A DNA stretch of 64,000 bases from Oxalobacteraceae bacterium OTU3CINTB1. Its GTDB lineage: Bacteria > Pseudomonadota > Gammaproteobacteria > Burkholderiales > Burkholderiaceae_D. The notes below the pieces were generated by a model. The model did no database searches, was not told where the DNA came from, and saw only the letters and a program-made list of their open reading frames with translations. Location: the NCBI GenBank assembly GCA_024123955.1, contig CP099652.1:434001-498000 (forward strand), in the 5' to 3' direction. The first letter of the stretch is position 1. Every line of letters starts with the position of its first letter. The translations under genes and the position numbers were made by a program. Below are positions 20,537 through 28,372 of the stretch, piece by piece.

Positions 20537-20962
20537 TTAATCCTCCTGCGGCGCGCCGGCGGGCGCGGTGGCGAGGGCGAAGCCTTCGTCGAGCCAGCCG
20601 GTGATGCCGCCTGGCATCAGTTTGACGGGCCGGCCCAGCTGCGCCAGCCGCACGGCGGCGCGCGCCGCGCCATTGCAGTGCGGGCCGGCGCAATAGACCA
20701 CGAATAGCGTATCGTCCGGGAATTCGGCGATCTTCGAGCCGATGATCTTGCGGTGCGCCAGATCCAAGGCGCCCGGCACGTGGCCGGCGGCGTACTTCTC
20801 CGTGCCGCGCACATCCAGCAACACGAAATCCTGCTTGCCGCCGGCGAGCGCGTCGTGCACGTCCCAGCAGTCGGTTTCGTAGCTGAAGCTGGCTTCGAAG
20901 TGGGCCAGGGCGGCGGCGCTGGGGGCGGCCGGGATGGCGGTAACGAGGGATTTGGCGGACAT
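20537..20962 (-). CDS. rhodanese-like domain protein
   Basis: This 141-aa single-domain sulfurtransferase-type protein has the CH2A-like segment LLDVRGTEKYAAGHVPGALDL and the active-site Cys C91 in VVYCAGPHCNGAARAA, with C96 nearby. The chosen ATG has an ideal AAGGAG 6 nt upstream; a longer frame runs into a palindromic repeat and is not real. It is divergent from an FtrA-type regulator, a pairing I recall from other proteobacteria. It probably acts in sulfane sulfur handling. Confidence 0.88.
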   Translation of the reverse strand: MSAKSLVTAIPAAPSAAALAHFEASFSYETDCWDVHDALAGGKQDFVLLDVRGTEKYAAGHVPGALDLAHRKIIGSKIAEFPDDTLFVVYCAGPHCNGAARAAVRLAQLGRPVKLMPGGITGWLDEGFALATAPAGAPQED

Positions 20963-20995
20963 TGCTATCTCCTTGGTGGATGAGCTCCTGGGATC

Positions 20996-21089
20996 CACGT
21001 AGGGCGGATTAGCGCAGCGTAATCCGCCAGGCGCCGTCGGCGGCTCGTGCATGGTGGATTACGGCGTGCCGCCTAATCCCCCCTACGTG
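20996..21089. repeat. palindromic intergenic repeat, copy A
   Basis: This approximately 94-bp element starts CACGTAGGGCGGATTAGCG and ends GCCTAATCCCCCCTACGTG, so its outer arms are inverted. It also holds an inner inverted AATCCGCC/GGTGGATT pair. Copies B (28254-28345) and C (43743-43829) share the arms. It lies between the divergent rhodanese and ftrA genes. It is REP/MITE-like and non-coding. Confidence 0.88.
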
Positions 21090-21169
21090 TTTGAACAGTA
21101 ACGCCATTGTCCACGCGCCCCGCCAATGCCATCAGTGGCGCATCGGCCATTCTGCGTTAAGATTACGCC

Positions 21170-22126
21170 ATGAAAAAACATCTCGTTGTCGCGCTGGCCT
21201 ACGACCGGCTGTGCACCTTCGAGTTCGGCTGCACGGTCGAACTGTTCGCCCTGGAGCGTCCCGAGCTGGACGTCGACTGGTATGACTTCGCCGTCTGCGC
21301 CGTCGAGCCGGGGCCGATCCGCGCGGCCGGCGGCATCGTCGTGCAGGCGCCGTACGCGCCCGAGTTGCTGGCGCTGGCCGACACCATCGTCATCCCCGGC
21401 TGGCGCGACGCCGATGAAGCCCCTCCACCGGCGCTGCTGGAGCTGATCCGCGCCGCGCACCGGCGCGGCGCGCGCCTGTGCTCGATCTGTTCCGGCGTCT
21501 TCGTGCTGGCCGCCGCCGGCGTGCTCGACGGCCAGCGCGCCACCACCCACTGGCGCTACGCCGACAAGCTGGCCAAGCGCTATCCGAAGATCGATGTCCA
21601 GCCGGACCACCTGTACGTGGACACCGGCCAGGTCATCACCGCCGCCGGTTCGGCCGCCGGGCTCGACATGCTGCTGCACGTGGTGCGGCGCGATCATGGC
21701 GCCCGCATCGGCAATCTGGTGGCGCAGCGGCTGGTTGTGGCGCCGCACCGGGAGGGCGGGCAGGCGCAGTTCCTGCCGCGGCCGATGGCGCAGGGCGAGC
21801 AGGGCCGGCTGTCGAAGCTGATGGACTGGCTGCGCAGCCATCCCGAGCTGGCGCACACGGTCGCCAGCATGGCCGAGCGCGCCGCGATGAGTCCGCGCAC
21901 CTTGCAGCGGCAGTTCCAACAGGCAACGGGACTGGGTGCGGTCGAGTGGCTGATCCGCGAGCGGGTGGCGATCGTCAAGGAGATGCTGGAAGTGCCGGAT
22001 GTGCCGCTGGCGCAGATCGTCGAGCGGGCCGGCTTCGGTTCCGAAGAATCCCTGCGGCATCATTTTCGCCGGCTGGCCGCGACCACGCCCGGCGCCTACC
22101 GGAAACGTTTCGTCGACGCCCGCTGA
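21170..22126 (+). CDS. ftrA: FtrA-type (GlxA family) transcriptional regulator
   Basis: This 318-aa regulator fuses a DJ-1/PfpI-like domain (residues 1-185, with the elbow SICSGVFVLAAAG) to an AraC-type double HTH. The HTH reads MAERAAMSPRTLQRQFQQAT and, later, IVERAGFGSEESLRHHFRR. It matches FtrA. The neighbour on the other strand is a rhodanese-like gene, a likely target. A TAAGAT hexamer lies 6 nt before the ATG and no Shine-Dalgarno is visible, so the mRNA may be leaderless. Confidence 0.88.
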   Translation: MKKHLVVALAYDRLCTFEFGCTVELFALERPELDVDWYDFAVCAVEPGPIRAAGGIVVQAPYAPELLALADTIVIPGWRDADEAPPPALLELIRAAHRRGARLCSICSGVFVLAAAGVLDGQRATTHWRYADKLAKRYPKIDVQPDHLYVDTGQVITAAGSAAGLDMLLHVVRRDHGARIGNLVAQRLVVAPHREGGQAQFLPRPMAQGEQGRLSKLMDWLRSHPELAHTVASMAERAAMSPRTLQRQFQQATGLGAVEWLIRERVAIVKEMLEVPDVPLAQIVERAGFGSEESLRHHFRRLAATTPGAYRKRFVDAR

Positions 22127-22223
22127 AATAATGAATCGGGTTGATGTTCATTAAGCTATGTCGCTTGTCATCCGCCGCTTAGTTGACTAATCTGGTTGTT
22201 CACCCGATAACCAGGAGACAGTC

Positions 22224-22583
22224 ATGGCATATGTCGATGGATTTGTGATTCCGGTACCCAAAGAGAACATCGAAGCGTACAAAAAAATGTCGTTGGCCTG
22301 CGGCGCGGTCTGGAAGGAATACGGCGCGCTGGAGTTCCGTGAAACCATCGGAGACGATGTCCCGCCCGGCAAGGTCACCTCGTTTCCGATGAGTGTGGAC
22401 CTGAAGGAAAACGAAGTGGTGGCGTTTTCCTGGATCGTCTACGAATCGCGTGCCAAGCGCGACGAAATCAACGAAAAAGTCATGAAAGACCCGCGCCTGG
22501 CCGAGTTCATGGACCCCAAGAGCATGCCCTTCGACGGCAAGCGCATGATCTACGGCGGCTTCGAGATGATCGTCGACCTTTAA
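22224..22583 (+). CDS. DUF1428 domain protein
   Basis: The 119-aa product begins MAYVDGFVIPVPKENIEAYKK and carries PKSMPFDGKRMIYGGFE, both typical of DUF1428, a ferredoxin-like alpha/beta-barrel family of unknown function. The Shine-Dalgarno CCAGGAGACAG is good. Its TAA overlaps the stop of the convergent pabB gene (TTAA). It is not in an operon, and a small-molecule-binding role is only a guess from the fold. Confidence 0.9.
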   Translation: MAYVDGFVIPVPKENIEAYKKMSLACGAVWKEYGALEFRETIGDDVPPGKVTSFPMSVDLKENEVVAFSWIVYESRAKRDEINEKVMKDPRLAEFMDPKSMPFDGKRMIYGGFEMIVDL

Positions 22584-24538
22584 AGTGTCGCCTTCACCGC
22601 GCCGCGCAGGGCATTGCAGACGACGATGTCCTGCGCGCGCTCCAGCATTTCGCGCGTGATCACGGCTTCGCTGGCGTTCCATTCCGGATCGTCGAGCAAC
22701 ACGCCGCGCATCACGCCGGGCAGCACGCCGCAGGGCAGCGCAGGCGTCAGCCAGCGGCCGTCGACGCGCACGAAGACGCTGCTGCGTCCACCCTCGGTCA
22801 GTTCCCCGCGCTCGTTGAAGAACAGCGTGTCGAACGCGCCTCGCGTCTCGGCGTCGCGCCAGGCGTCGTCGTAACGGGTGCGGATGCTGGTTTTATGGCG
22901 CAGGAATACATCGCCGGAAGCGGTGGCGTCGCCGGCCAGCAGCACGCGCACCGGTTGCGTCAATGGCGCCAGCGGCGCGTGCTGCACCGAGAAAGCTCCC
23001 GATGAACCCAGCGCCAATCGCAGGCGGTATGCCGCGCCGGCCGCCGGCGGCTGAAGTATGTCGTCCGCCAGCATGTGGCAGGCGGTGTCCAGGTAGGCGT
23101 TGGCCGCCGCCTCGTCCCACGCGTAGCCGAAGTAGGCGGCCGACGCGGCGAGCCGCTTGAGGTGACGTGCGCGGTGGCGCACGCCGCCCTGTGGCGTCGC
23201 ATACATCGTCTCGAAAATCTCGAAGTCGTTTTTCAGGCCGGTGAGGAAGCGCGCCTTCAACTGGCACTCGGCGTACTCCCCGGCGGCGTCGCTGTCGAAG
23301 ACGATGCCGGCGCCGACGCCCATTTCGCCCCGGCGCACGCCGTCGATGCCGTCCGGCGCGTCCAGCGCCAGGGTGCGGATCGGCACCGACATGCAGAAGT
23401 CGCCGACCTTGCCTTCCTTGTCTGGATCGAACCAGCCGATGGCGCCCGTGTAGATGCCGCGCGGGTCCGGTTCCAGCTCGCCGATGATTTCCATCGTGCG
23501 GCGCTTTGGCGCGCCGGTGATCGAGCCGCATGGATAGAGCGCGTCGAAGATGTCGGCCAAGGTGGCGTCATCGCGCAGTTCGGCGGTGACGGTCGACGTC
23601 ATCTGCAGCACGCTGCTGTAGCGGTGCACCTCGAACAGCGCCGGTACCTTCACGCTGCCGGTGCGGGCGATGCGGCCGATGTCGTTGCGCAGCAGGTCGA
23701 CGATCATCAGGTTCTCGGCGCGGTTCTTCGGATCGGCCGCCAGCACGGTGGCCCGCAGGATGTTCTCGGCCGCCTGCGCCGGCGGCGCGGCCGGCGCGGT
23801 GCCCTTCATCGGCCGCGCCGTCAGCACGCCGTCCTGGTGGCGCACGAACAGCTCCGGCGACAGCGACAGGATAGCCGAGCCGTCTTCCAGCCCGACCAGC
23901 GCGCCGTAGGGCACCGGCTGGCGCCCGCGCAGGCGGGCGTACAGCGCGTGAATGCCGCCGAAGGCGTCGAAGCGCAAGCGGTAGGTGTAGTTGACCTGGT
24001 AGGTGTCGCCGGCCTCGATGTAGTCGTGGATGCGCGCCAGCGCGGCGTCGAAGGCTTGGCGGTCGACGTTGGGACGGACGTTGGCGATGCCGGCCGGCCG
24101 GTCGATCGGGAACGAGCGCGCGGCCAGCCAGTCGCCCACTTCGGCGCTGGTCAGCGACGCGCAATCCTTGAACAGCAGGATTTGGGCCAGCGGCGCGCCG
24201 GCGGGCGGGGTGGCGCCGATATCGAGCAGCGCCGCGCCCAGCTCATAGGCGCACAGCGTGATCGCGTACTCGCCGCGCTTCAGCGCCGCGCGCATCTGCT
24301 CGAGCACTTGCGGCCATTGGCCGATGTCGTCGCAGCGCAGCGTGCCCAGATGGCCGGTGTAGAGGCGCGAACGCGGACCATCGCCGTGCGCACCCCCTGC
24401 GTTTAGCGATGCGCCCGCGTCACCACTTAAGGGTCGTACCCCATGCGGGGTACGACCCTGCTCGGCCGTGCGGGTTTCAAATCCGCTACTCGGACTGGCG
24501 TCGTCCAGCAGTGCGAAACATTCAGCGTTCATTTCCAT
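22580..24538 (-). CDS. pabB: fused aminodeoxychorismate synthase I / aminodeoxychorismate lyase
   Basis: This 652-aa folate-pathway enzyme makes 4-aminobenzoate from chorismate. The PabB domain (about residues 60-410) has YQVNYTYRLRF, RPMKGTAPA and the KRRTMEIIGELEP motif. The PabC lyase domain (about 430-652) ends in AVITREMLERAQDIVVCN and holds HKTSIRTRYD with the PLP Lys. The N-terminal segment at about residues 15-55 is unusual: it is encoded by an inserted palindromic DNA stretch (24430-24459) kept in frame. The start directly follows the slmA stop. Confidence 0.9.
   Translation of the reverse strand: MEMNAECFALLDDASPSSGFETRTAEQGRTPHGVRPLSGDAGASLNAGGAHGDGPRSRLYTGHLGTLRCDDIGQWPQVLEQMRAALKRGEYAITLCAYELGAALLDIGATPPAGAPLAQILLFKDCASLTSAEVGDWLAARSFPIDRPAGIANVRPNVDRQAFDAALARIHDYIEAGDTYQVNYTYRLRFDAFGGIHALYARLRGRQPVPYGALVGLEDGSAILSLSPELFVRHQDGVLTARPMKGTAPAAPPAQAAENILRATVLAADPKNRAENLMIVDLLRNDIGRIARTGSVKVPALFEVHRYSSVLQMTSTVTAELRDDATLADIFDALYPCGSITGAPKRRTMEIIGELEPDPRGIYTGAIGWFDPDKEGKVGDFCMSVPIRTLALDAPDGIDGVRRGEMGVGAGIVFDSDAAGEYAECQLKARFLTGLKNDFEIFETMYATPQGGVRHRARHLKRLAASAAYFGYAWDEAAANAYLDTACHMLADDILQPPAAGAAYRLRLALGSSGAFSVQHAPLAPLTQPVRVLLAGDATASGDVFLRHKTSIRTRYDDAWRDAETRGAFDTLFFNERGELTEGGRSSVFVRVDGRWLTPALPCGVLPGVMRGVLLDDPEWNASEAVITREMLERAQDIVVCNALRGAVKATL
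24430..24459. repeat. palindrome inserted in frame inside pabB
   Basis: GGGTCGTACCCC (24431-24442) and GGGGTACGACCC (24447-24458) form a perfect stem around ATGC, extended by one A-T pair. It lies in the coding sequence of the pabB N-terminus and translates to part of the segment RTPHGVRPL. It is REP-like in form. I did not find a second copy in the window. Confidence 0.8.
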
Positions 24539-25114
24539 CTACGATAACAGCAGCGCGATTTGCAGGGGGGCGTCCTGCGAGGGGTTGTTCTTGAATCCAC
24601 TCTTGGCATAACGGTGCCAGCGGCCGATGACAAAACTGGTCAGCATGCCGGCGCGGGCCTGTACCTCGTTCTCGTGCGCCTGCCCCTCCGCCACCGACTG
24701 CCGCAACGCCTGTTTGAGCGCCAGGTCGACGCGGTCGTAGAACTGGTTCATGCGCAGCTGCAGGCGTTCGTCCTCGTTGACCAGCGCCTCGCCGATCAGC
24801 ACCCGCGTCATGCCCGGATTCTGGCTGGCGAATTGCAGCAGCATGCCGACGATGTCGCGCGCCTGCGTCAGGCCGTCGGCCTGGCGTTCGGCGATCTGAT
24901 TGATCAGGCCGAAAACGGTGGACTCGATGAATTCGATCAGCCCCTCGAACATCTGCGCCTTGCTGGCGAAGTGCCGGTACAGCGCGGCCTCGGAAAACGC
25001 GAGCTTGCGCGCCAGCGCGGCCGTGGTGATCTTGTCGCCCTTGGGCTGTTCCAGCATCTCCGCCAGCGCTCGGAGGATTTCAAGGCGGCGCTGGCCCGGC
25101 GGTGTGCTTGCCAT
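24539..25114 (-). CDS. slmA: nucleoid occlusion factor SlmA (TetR family)
   Basis: SlmA binds DNA and blocks FtsZ ring assembly over the nucleoid. The 191-aa protein starts MASTPPGQRRLEILRALAEM. It has the HTH KITTAALARKLAFSEAALYRHFASKAQMFE split across residues 29-55 and the SlmA-typical FIESTVFGLINQI. I trimmed a longer upstream frame to the ATG at 25114. Gene order (argB, nucleotidase, slmA) matches other Burkholderiales. Its TAG is followed at once by the pabB ATG, so the two are probably co-transcribed. Confidence 0.93.
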   Translation of the reverse strand: MASTPPGQRRLEILRALAEMLEQPKGDKITTAALARKLAFSEAALYRHFASKAQMFEGLIEFIESTVFGLINQIAERQADGLTQARDIVGMLLQFASQNPGMTRVLIGEALVNEDERLQLRMNQFYDRVDLALKQALRQSVAEGQAHENEVQARAGMLTSFVIGRWHRYAKSGFKNNPSQDAPLQIALLLS

Positions 25115-25149
25115 GTGATCTCGCGGATAGGTGTCGAAAAAGAGGTGAA

Positions 25150-25902
25150 TCAGCGCAGATGATGCAAGCGTGCCGGCAGATTCCTGACAGATTTTACTTT
25201 GACATCGACATAAGCGGGGCGAATTAACCTTTTTTGGGGATGCGCCAGGCCGGCGGTGTCGCCAATGGTCAGGTACTGGGTGATCCACGCGGTGCGCATG
25301 CCGAGCGCGTGGGCGCTGCGCAGATTGGCCAAGGTGTCCTCGACCAGGATGCAGCGCTCGGGCGTCAGGCGGTGGCGGCGCATCAGGTTACGCAGCATCA
25401 GCTTGGACGGCTTGGGGCGCATCTGCCGGTGCACCGTCATCGATTCGACCGAGACGTGATGGCCGAATTCGCGGTGCAGGCCGAGATGCCGCAGCACTTG
25501 GGTCGAATAGCGGTGCGGCGCGTTGGTCAGCAGGATTTTGCGCCCGGGCAGGCGGCGCATCAGCTGGCGCAGTCCGCGCTCGGCGCGGATCATCTCCGTC
25601 ATCTCGGCGATCGTGTGGGTCTCGTGCAGGAAATGGGCCGGAATGACGCCGTGATGCTTGACCAGTCCCAGTATCGTTGCGCCATACCTGCGCCAGTAGC
25701 TGGTGCGCGCGGCGTTGACGATATCCTCGCTGGCCGGCGTGACGCCGTCTCCCAGCACGCGGGCGATATAGACGTTCATGTTCGCCATGATCGCGGGGAA
25801 GATGGCGTGGGAGGCGTTGTGTAGCGTGTTATCGAGATCGAACAACCACACGGGCGGGTTACGAGTAATATTCACGGGAGACCAATCAACAAAGGAAGCC
25901 AT
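25150..25902 (-). CDS. pyrimidine 5'-nucleotidase (HAD superfamily)
   Basis: This 250-aa HAD phosphatase has motif I WLFDLDNTLH, motif II in ILLTNAPHRYS, a conserved Lys in MRPKPSKLML and motif IV in ILVEDTLANL. The helical cap between motifs I and II fits YjjG/SDT1-type pyrimidine nucleotidases. The ATG at 25902 overlaps the divergent TraB-gene ATG (CATG). A TATAAT lies 10 nt upstream on this strand, so this mRNA would be nearly leaderless. A GTG at 25875 is the alternative start. Confidence 0.88.
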   Translation of the reverse strand: MASFVDWSPVNITRNPPVWLFDLDNTLHNASHAIFPAIMANMNVYIARVLGDGVTPASEDIVNAARTSYWRRYGATILGLVKHHGVIPAHFLHETHTIAEMTEMIRAERGLRQLMRRLPGRKILLTNAPHRYSTQVLRHLGLHREFGHHVSVESMTVHRQMRPKPSKLMLRNLMRRHRLTPERCILVEDTLANLRSAHALGMRTAWITQYLTIGDTAGLAHPQKRLIRPAYVDVKVKSVRNLPARLHHLR

Positions 25903-26806
25903 GCGACGCCAGATTATAGTGATGTTCTGCAGTTTGTTCTGCTTTGCCCTCGGTCCCACTTGGGCGGCGGACCCTGGACAGGCGCCCAACCGCGGCGCGC
26001 TGTTCAAGGTGCGCAGCGGCGAACATGCGCTATACCTGTTCGGCACCATCCACGTCGGCTCCAGGGACTTCTATCCGCTCGAGCCGCGCGTGGCCGGCGC
26101 GTTGAAGCAGGCGCCCGTGCTGGCGCTGGAAATCGATCCGCTGGGCGATCCGCAAAAACTGGCGCGGGCGGTGCAGAAGTATGGCCTGGTCGGCCCCGGC
26201 GCGGCGGCGCCGTCGTTGTCGCCGGAATGGCGGCGCCGGCTCGACGCGCTGCTCAAGCAGTACAAGATCGAGCCGGAGACCGTGGCGGCGATGAAGCCAT
26301 GGCTGCTCGCCAGCCTGCTGACGGTGAGCGAATTCGCCAGCCAGGGCTACGACGCCGCGCAGGCGGTCGATGCGCACTTGGCCAAACAGGCACACGACCG
26401 TGGCCAGAAAGTCATCGAGCTGGAATCGCCCGAGGGCCAAATGGGCTTGTTCGGCAATCTGTCGCCGGCCGAGCAGCTGCTGTTCCTGCAGGAGACCATC
26501 GCCGGCATCGAGGACAAGGAACAGGCCAGGCAGGCGCGCGAGATCGCCGAGGCCTGGCGCAACGCCGACATCAAGGCGCTGGACGCGCTGGCGGCCCAGG
26601 CGGAGCGCGACGACACCTTCTCCGGCCGCTTCGTGCAGAAGGTGCTGCTGGACGGACGCAATCCGGCGCTGGCCGACAGCATGGTCAAGCTGATGGCGCG
26701 TGAAAACAACAGCGTTGCGGCGATCGGCGTGCTGCATTTGATCGGCAAAGGAAGCGTGCCGGAACTGCTGCGCCAACGCGGCATGACGGTGGAGCGGATT
26801 TATTGA
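25901..26806 (+). CDS. TraB/GumN family protein, exported
   Basis: The 301-aa product has a signal peptide (MRRQIIVMFCSLFCFALGPTWA) and the family start FLFGTIHVGS-type block, here YLFGTIHVGSRDFYPL. It also carries LEIDPLGDP, IELESPEGQ and the terminal AAIGVLHLIGKGSVPELL. TraB/GumN proteins share a metal-dependent protease-like (Tiki-related) fold; the substrate is unknown. The ribosome site AAAGGAAG lies inside the divergent gene. The ATG overlaps the ATG of the opposite nucleotidase gene. Confidence 0.88.
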   Translation: MRRQIIVMFCSLFCFALGPTWAADPGQAPNRGALFKVRSGEHALYLFGTIHVGSRDFYPLEPRVAGALKQAPVLALEIDPLGDPQKLARAVQKYGLVGPGAAAPSLSPEWRRRLDALLKQYKIEPETVAAMKPWLLASLLTVSEFASQGYDAAQAVDAHLAKQAHDRGQKVIELESPEGQMGLFGNLSPAEQLLFLQETIAGIEDKEQARQAREIAEAWRNADIKALDALAAQAERDDTFSGRFVQKVLLDGRNPALADSMVKLMARENNSVAAIGVLHLIGKGSVPELLRQRGMTVERIY

Positions 26807-26857
26807 AGAGTTAAGGACAAGCGGGGGAGGGTGCTGCGGGAGGGGCAATGCGGGAGA

Positions 26858-26932
<75 letters not shown>

Positions 26933-26944
26933 GTACTGGTATGA

Positions 26945-26987
26945 CGATGCACTCAAAAACGCGGCTAAAAGTGCATCGCCGTTTTTT
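26945..26987 (+). terminator. hairpin with T-run between tRNA-Thr and argB (plus-strand terminator)
   Basis: CGATGCACT (26945-26953) and AGTGCATCG (26970-26978) form a 9-bp stem with a 16-nt loop. Six T follow from 26982 on the plus strand. It would end plus-strand transcripts coming from the TraB gene. The large loop lowers confidence. Confidence 0.5.
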
Positions 26988-27910
26988 CAGTGAGACCGGA
27001 TCATAGTTCCAAATGCCTGTTCGGTCAACACCTCGAGCAATAAAGAGTGTTCAATTCGCCCATCGATGATGTGAACCGTGTTGACGCCGGACTTCGCAGC
27101 GTCCAGCGCTGATGAAATTTTAGGCAGCATACCGCCGGAAATCGTCCCGTCGGCGAACATCTCGTCGATCTCGCGCGCCGACAGGTCGGTTACCAGGTTG
27201 CCCTGTTTGTCCTGAACGCCGGCGATGTTGGTCATCATGATCAGCTTTTCGGCCTTGAGGATTTCGGCGATTTTGCCGGCGACGACGTCGGCGTTGATGT
27301 TGTACGCCTGGCCATCCTGGCCGAAGCCGATCGGCGAAATGATCGGGATGAAGGCGTCGTCCTGCAGCGCCTTGACGACGGCCGGGTTGATCGCGTCGAT
27401 CTCGCCGACGAAGCCGATGTCGAGGAACTGGCCTGGATTTTCCTTATCCGGCATCGCCATCTTCTTGGCGCGGATCAGGCCACCGTCCTTGCCGGTCAGG
27501 CCCACGGCCTGGCCGCCGTAGTGATTAATCAACATCACGATGTCCTGCTGGACTTCGCCGCCGAGCACCCACTCCACCACTTCCATGGTTTCTTCGTCGG
27601 TGATGCGCATTCCTTGGACGAACGTGCCCTGCTTGCCGATTTTTTTCAGCGCGTTGTCGATTTGCGGACCGCCGCCGTGCACCACGACCGGATTCATGCC
27701 CACCAGTTTGAGCAAAATGACATCACGGGCGAAGCCATGTTTCAGGCGCTCGTCGGTCATCGCATTGCCGCCGTATTTGATGACAATGGTCTTGCCATGG
27801 AAATTGCGGATGTAGGGCAGGGCCTCGGCCAGAATCTGTGCCTTGATCTGCGGCGACACCGCGGTCAAGTCGTCATTCATGCCTAAGTTAAGGTTAGTCA
27901 GTTGGGTCAT
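26987..27910 (-). CDS. argB: acetylglutamate kinase
   Basis: ArgB phosphorylates N-acetylglutamate, the second step of arginine synthesis. The 307-aa protein has the amino-acid kinase motifs [20 protein letters not shown] and [13 protein letters not shown]. It ends in the typical [21 protein letters not shown] region. The extra N-terminal approximately 15 residues ([15 protein letters not shown]) allow an alternative start at the second Met. It lies upstream of tRNA-Thr on the same strand. Confidence 0.97.
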   Translation of the reverse strand: MTQLTNLNLGMNDDLTAVSPQIKAQILAEALPYIRNFHGKTIVIKYGGNAMTDERLKHGFARDVILLKLVGMNPVVVHGGGPQIDNALKKIGKQGTFVQGMRITDEETMEVVEWVLGGEVQQDIVMLINHYGGQAVGLTGKDGGLIRAKKMAMPDKENPGQFLDIGFVGEIDAINPAVVKALQDDAFIPIISPIGFGQDGQAYNINADVVAGKIAEILKAEKLIMMTNIAGVQDKQGNLVTDLSAREIDEMFADGTISGGMLPKISSALDAAKSGVNTVHIIDGRIEHSLLLEVLTEQAFGTMIRSH

Positions 27911-28054
27911 GGCGAGTCCGGTTAAAAATTTTGTGCAATTTTACAGCCTGTGGCTGCGATCGCTGCGATCAGTTACGCATTATAGGGCTATCCGGTTGTA
28001 TTTTCCGAGATCATCCGATACGCTGGACCGCATGACCAGCCAACTTGCCGCCAT

Positions 28055-28270
28055 ATGAGTACCTGCTCGCGTTGCGGCGCCGAATTCTCGTGCGCCATGG
28101 TGGACGCCGATCCCGCCACGGCGGCCCAGCCCTGCTGGTGTACCTATCTGCCGGCGGCGTTGCCGGTGCCGTCGGCGCCGGGCGCCAGTTGCTGGTGCCC
28201 GGCGTGCCTGAAACAGCATATCGCCGACACGGAACCGAACCAGACCCCGGAGGCACGTAGGGCGGATTAG
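28055..28270 (+). CDS. cysteine-rich CWC family protein
   Basis: The 71-aa product carries the family's Cys pattern: CSRCGAEFSCA, then CWCTYLP and CWCPACL. It probably binds zinc, and the function is unknown. The last residues (from about EARRAD) are encoded by the palindromic repeat copy B that starts at 28254, so the repeat supplied the present stop codon. No strong ribosome site is seen before the ATG. Confidence 0.85.
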   Translation: MSTCSRCGAEFSCAMVDADPATAAQPCWCTYLPAALPVPSAPGASCWCPACLKQHIADTEPNQTPEARRAD

Positions 28271-28345
28271 GCGAAGCCGTAATCCGCCATGCATGCGTCG
28301 CCGACGGCTCGATGGCGGATTACGCTGCGCTAATCCGCCCTACGT
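28254..28345. repeat. palindromic intergenic repeat, copy B
   Basis: This 92-bp element starts CACGTAGGGCGGATTAGGCG and ends GCTAATCCGCCCTACGT. It shares its arms with copies A and C and has an inner AATCCGCC/GGCGGATT pair. It overlaps the last five codons of the CWC gene and lies before the end of the convergent PHA depolymerase gene. Confidence 0.9.
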
Positions 28346-28372
28346 CTCTCCAGACCTCATCCCGGACGAGGC

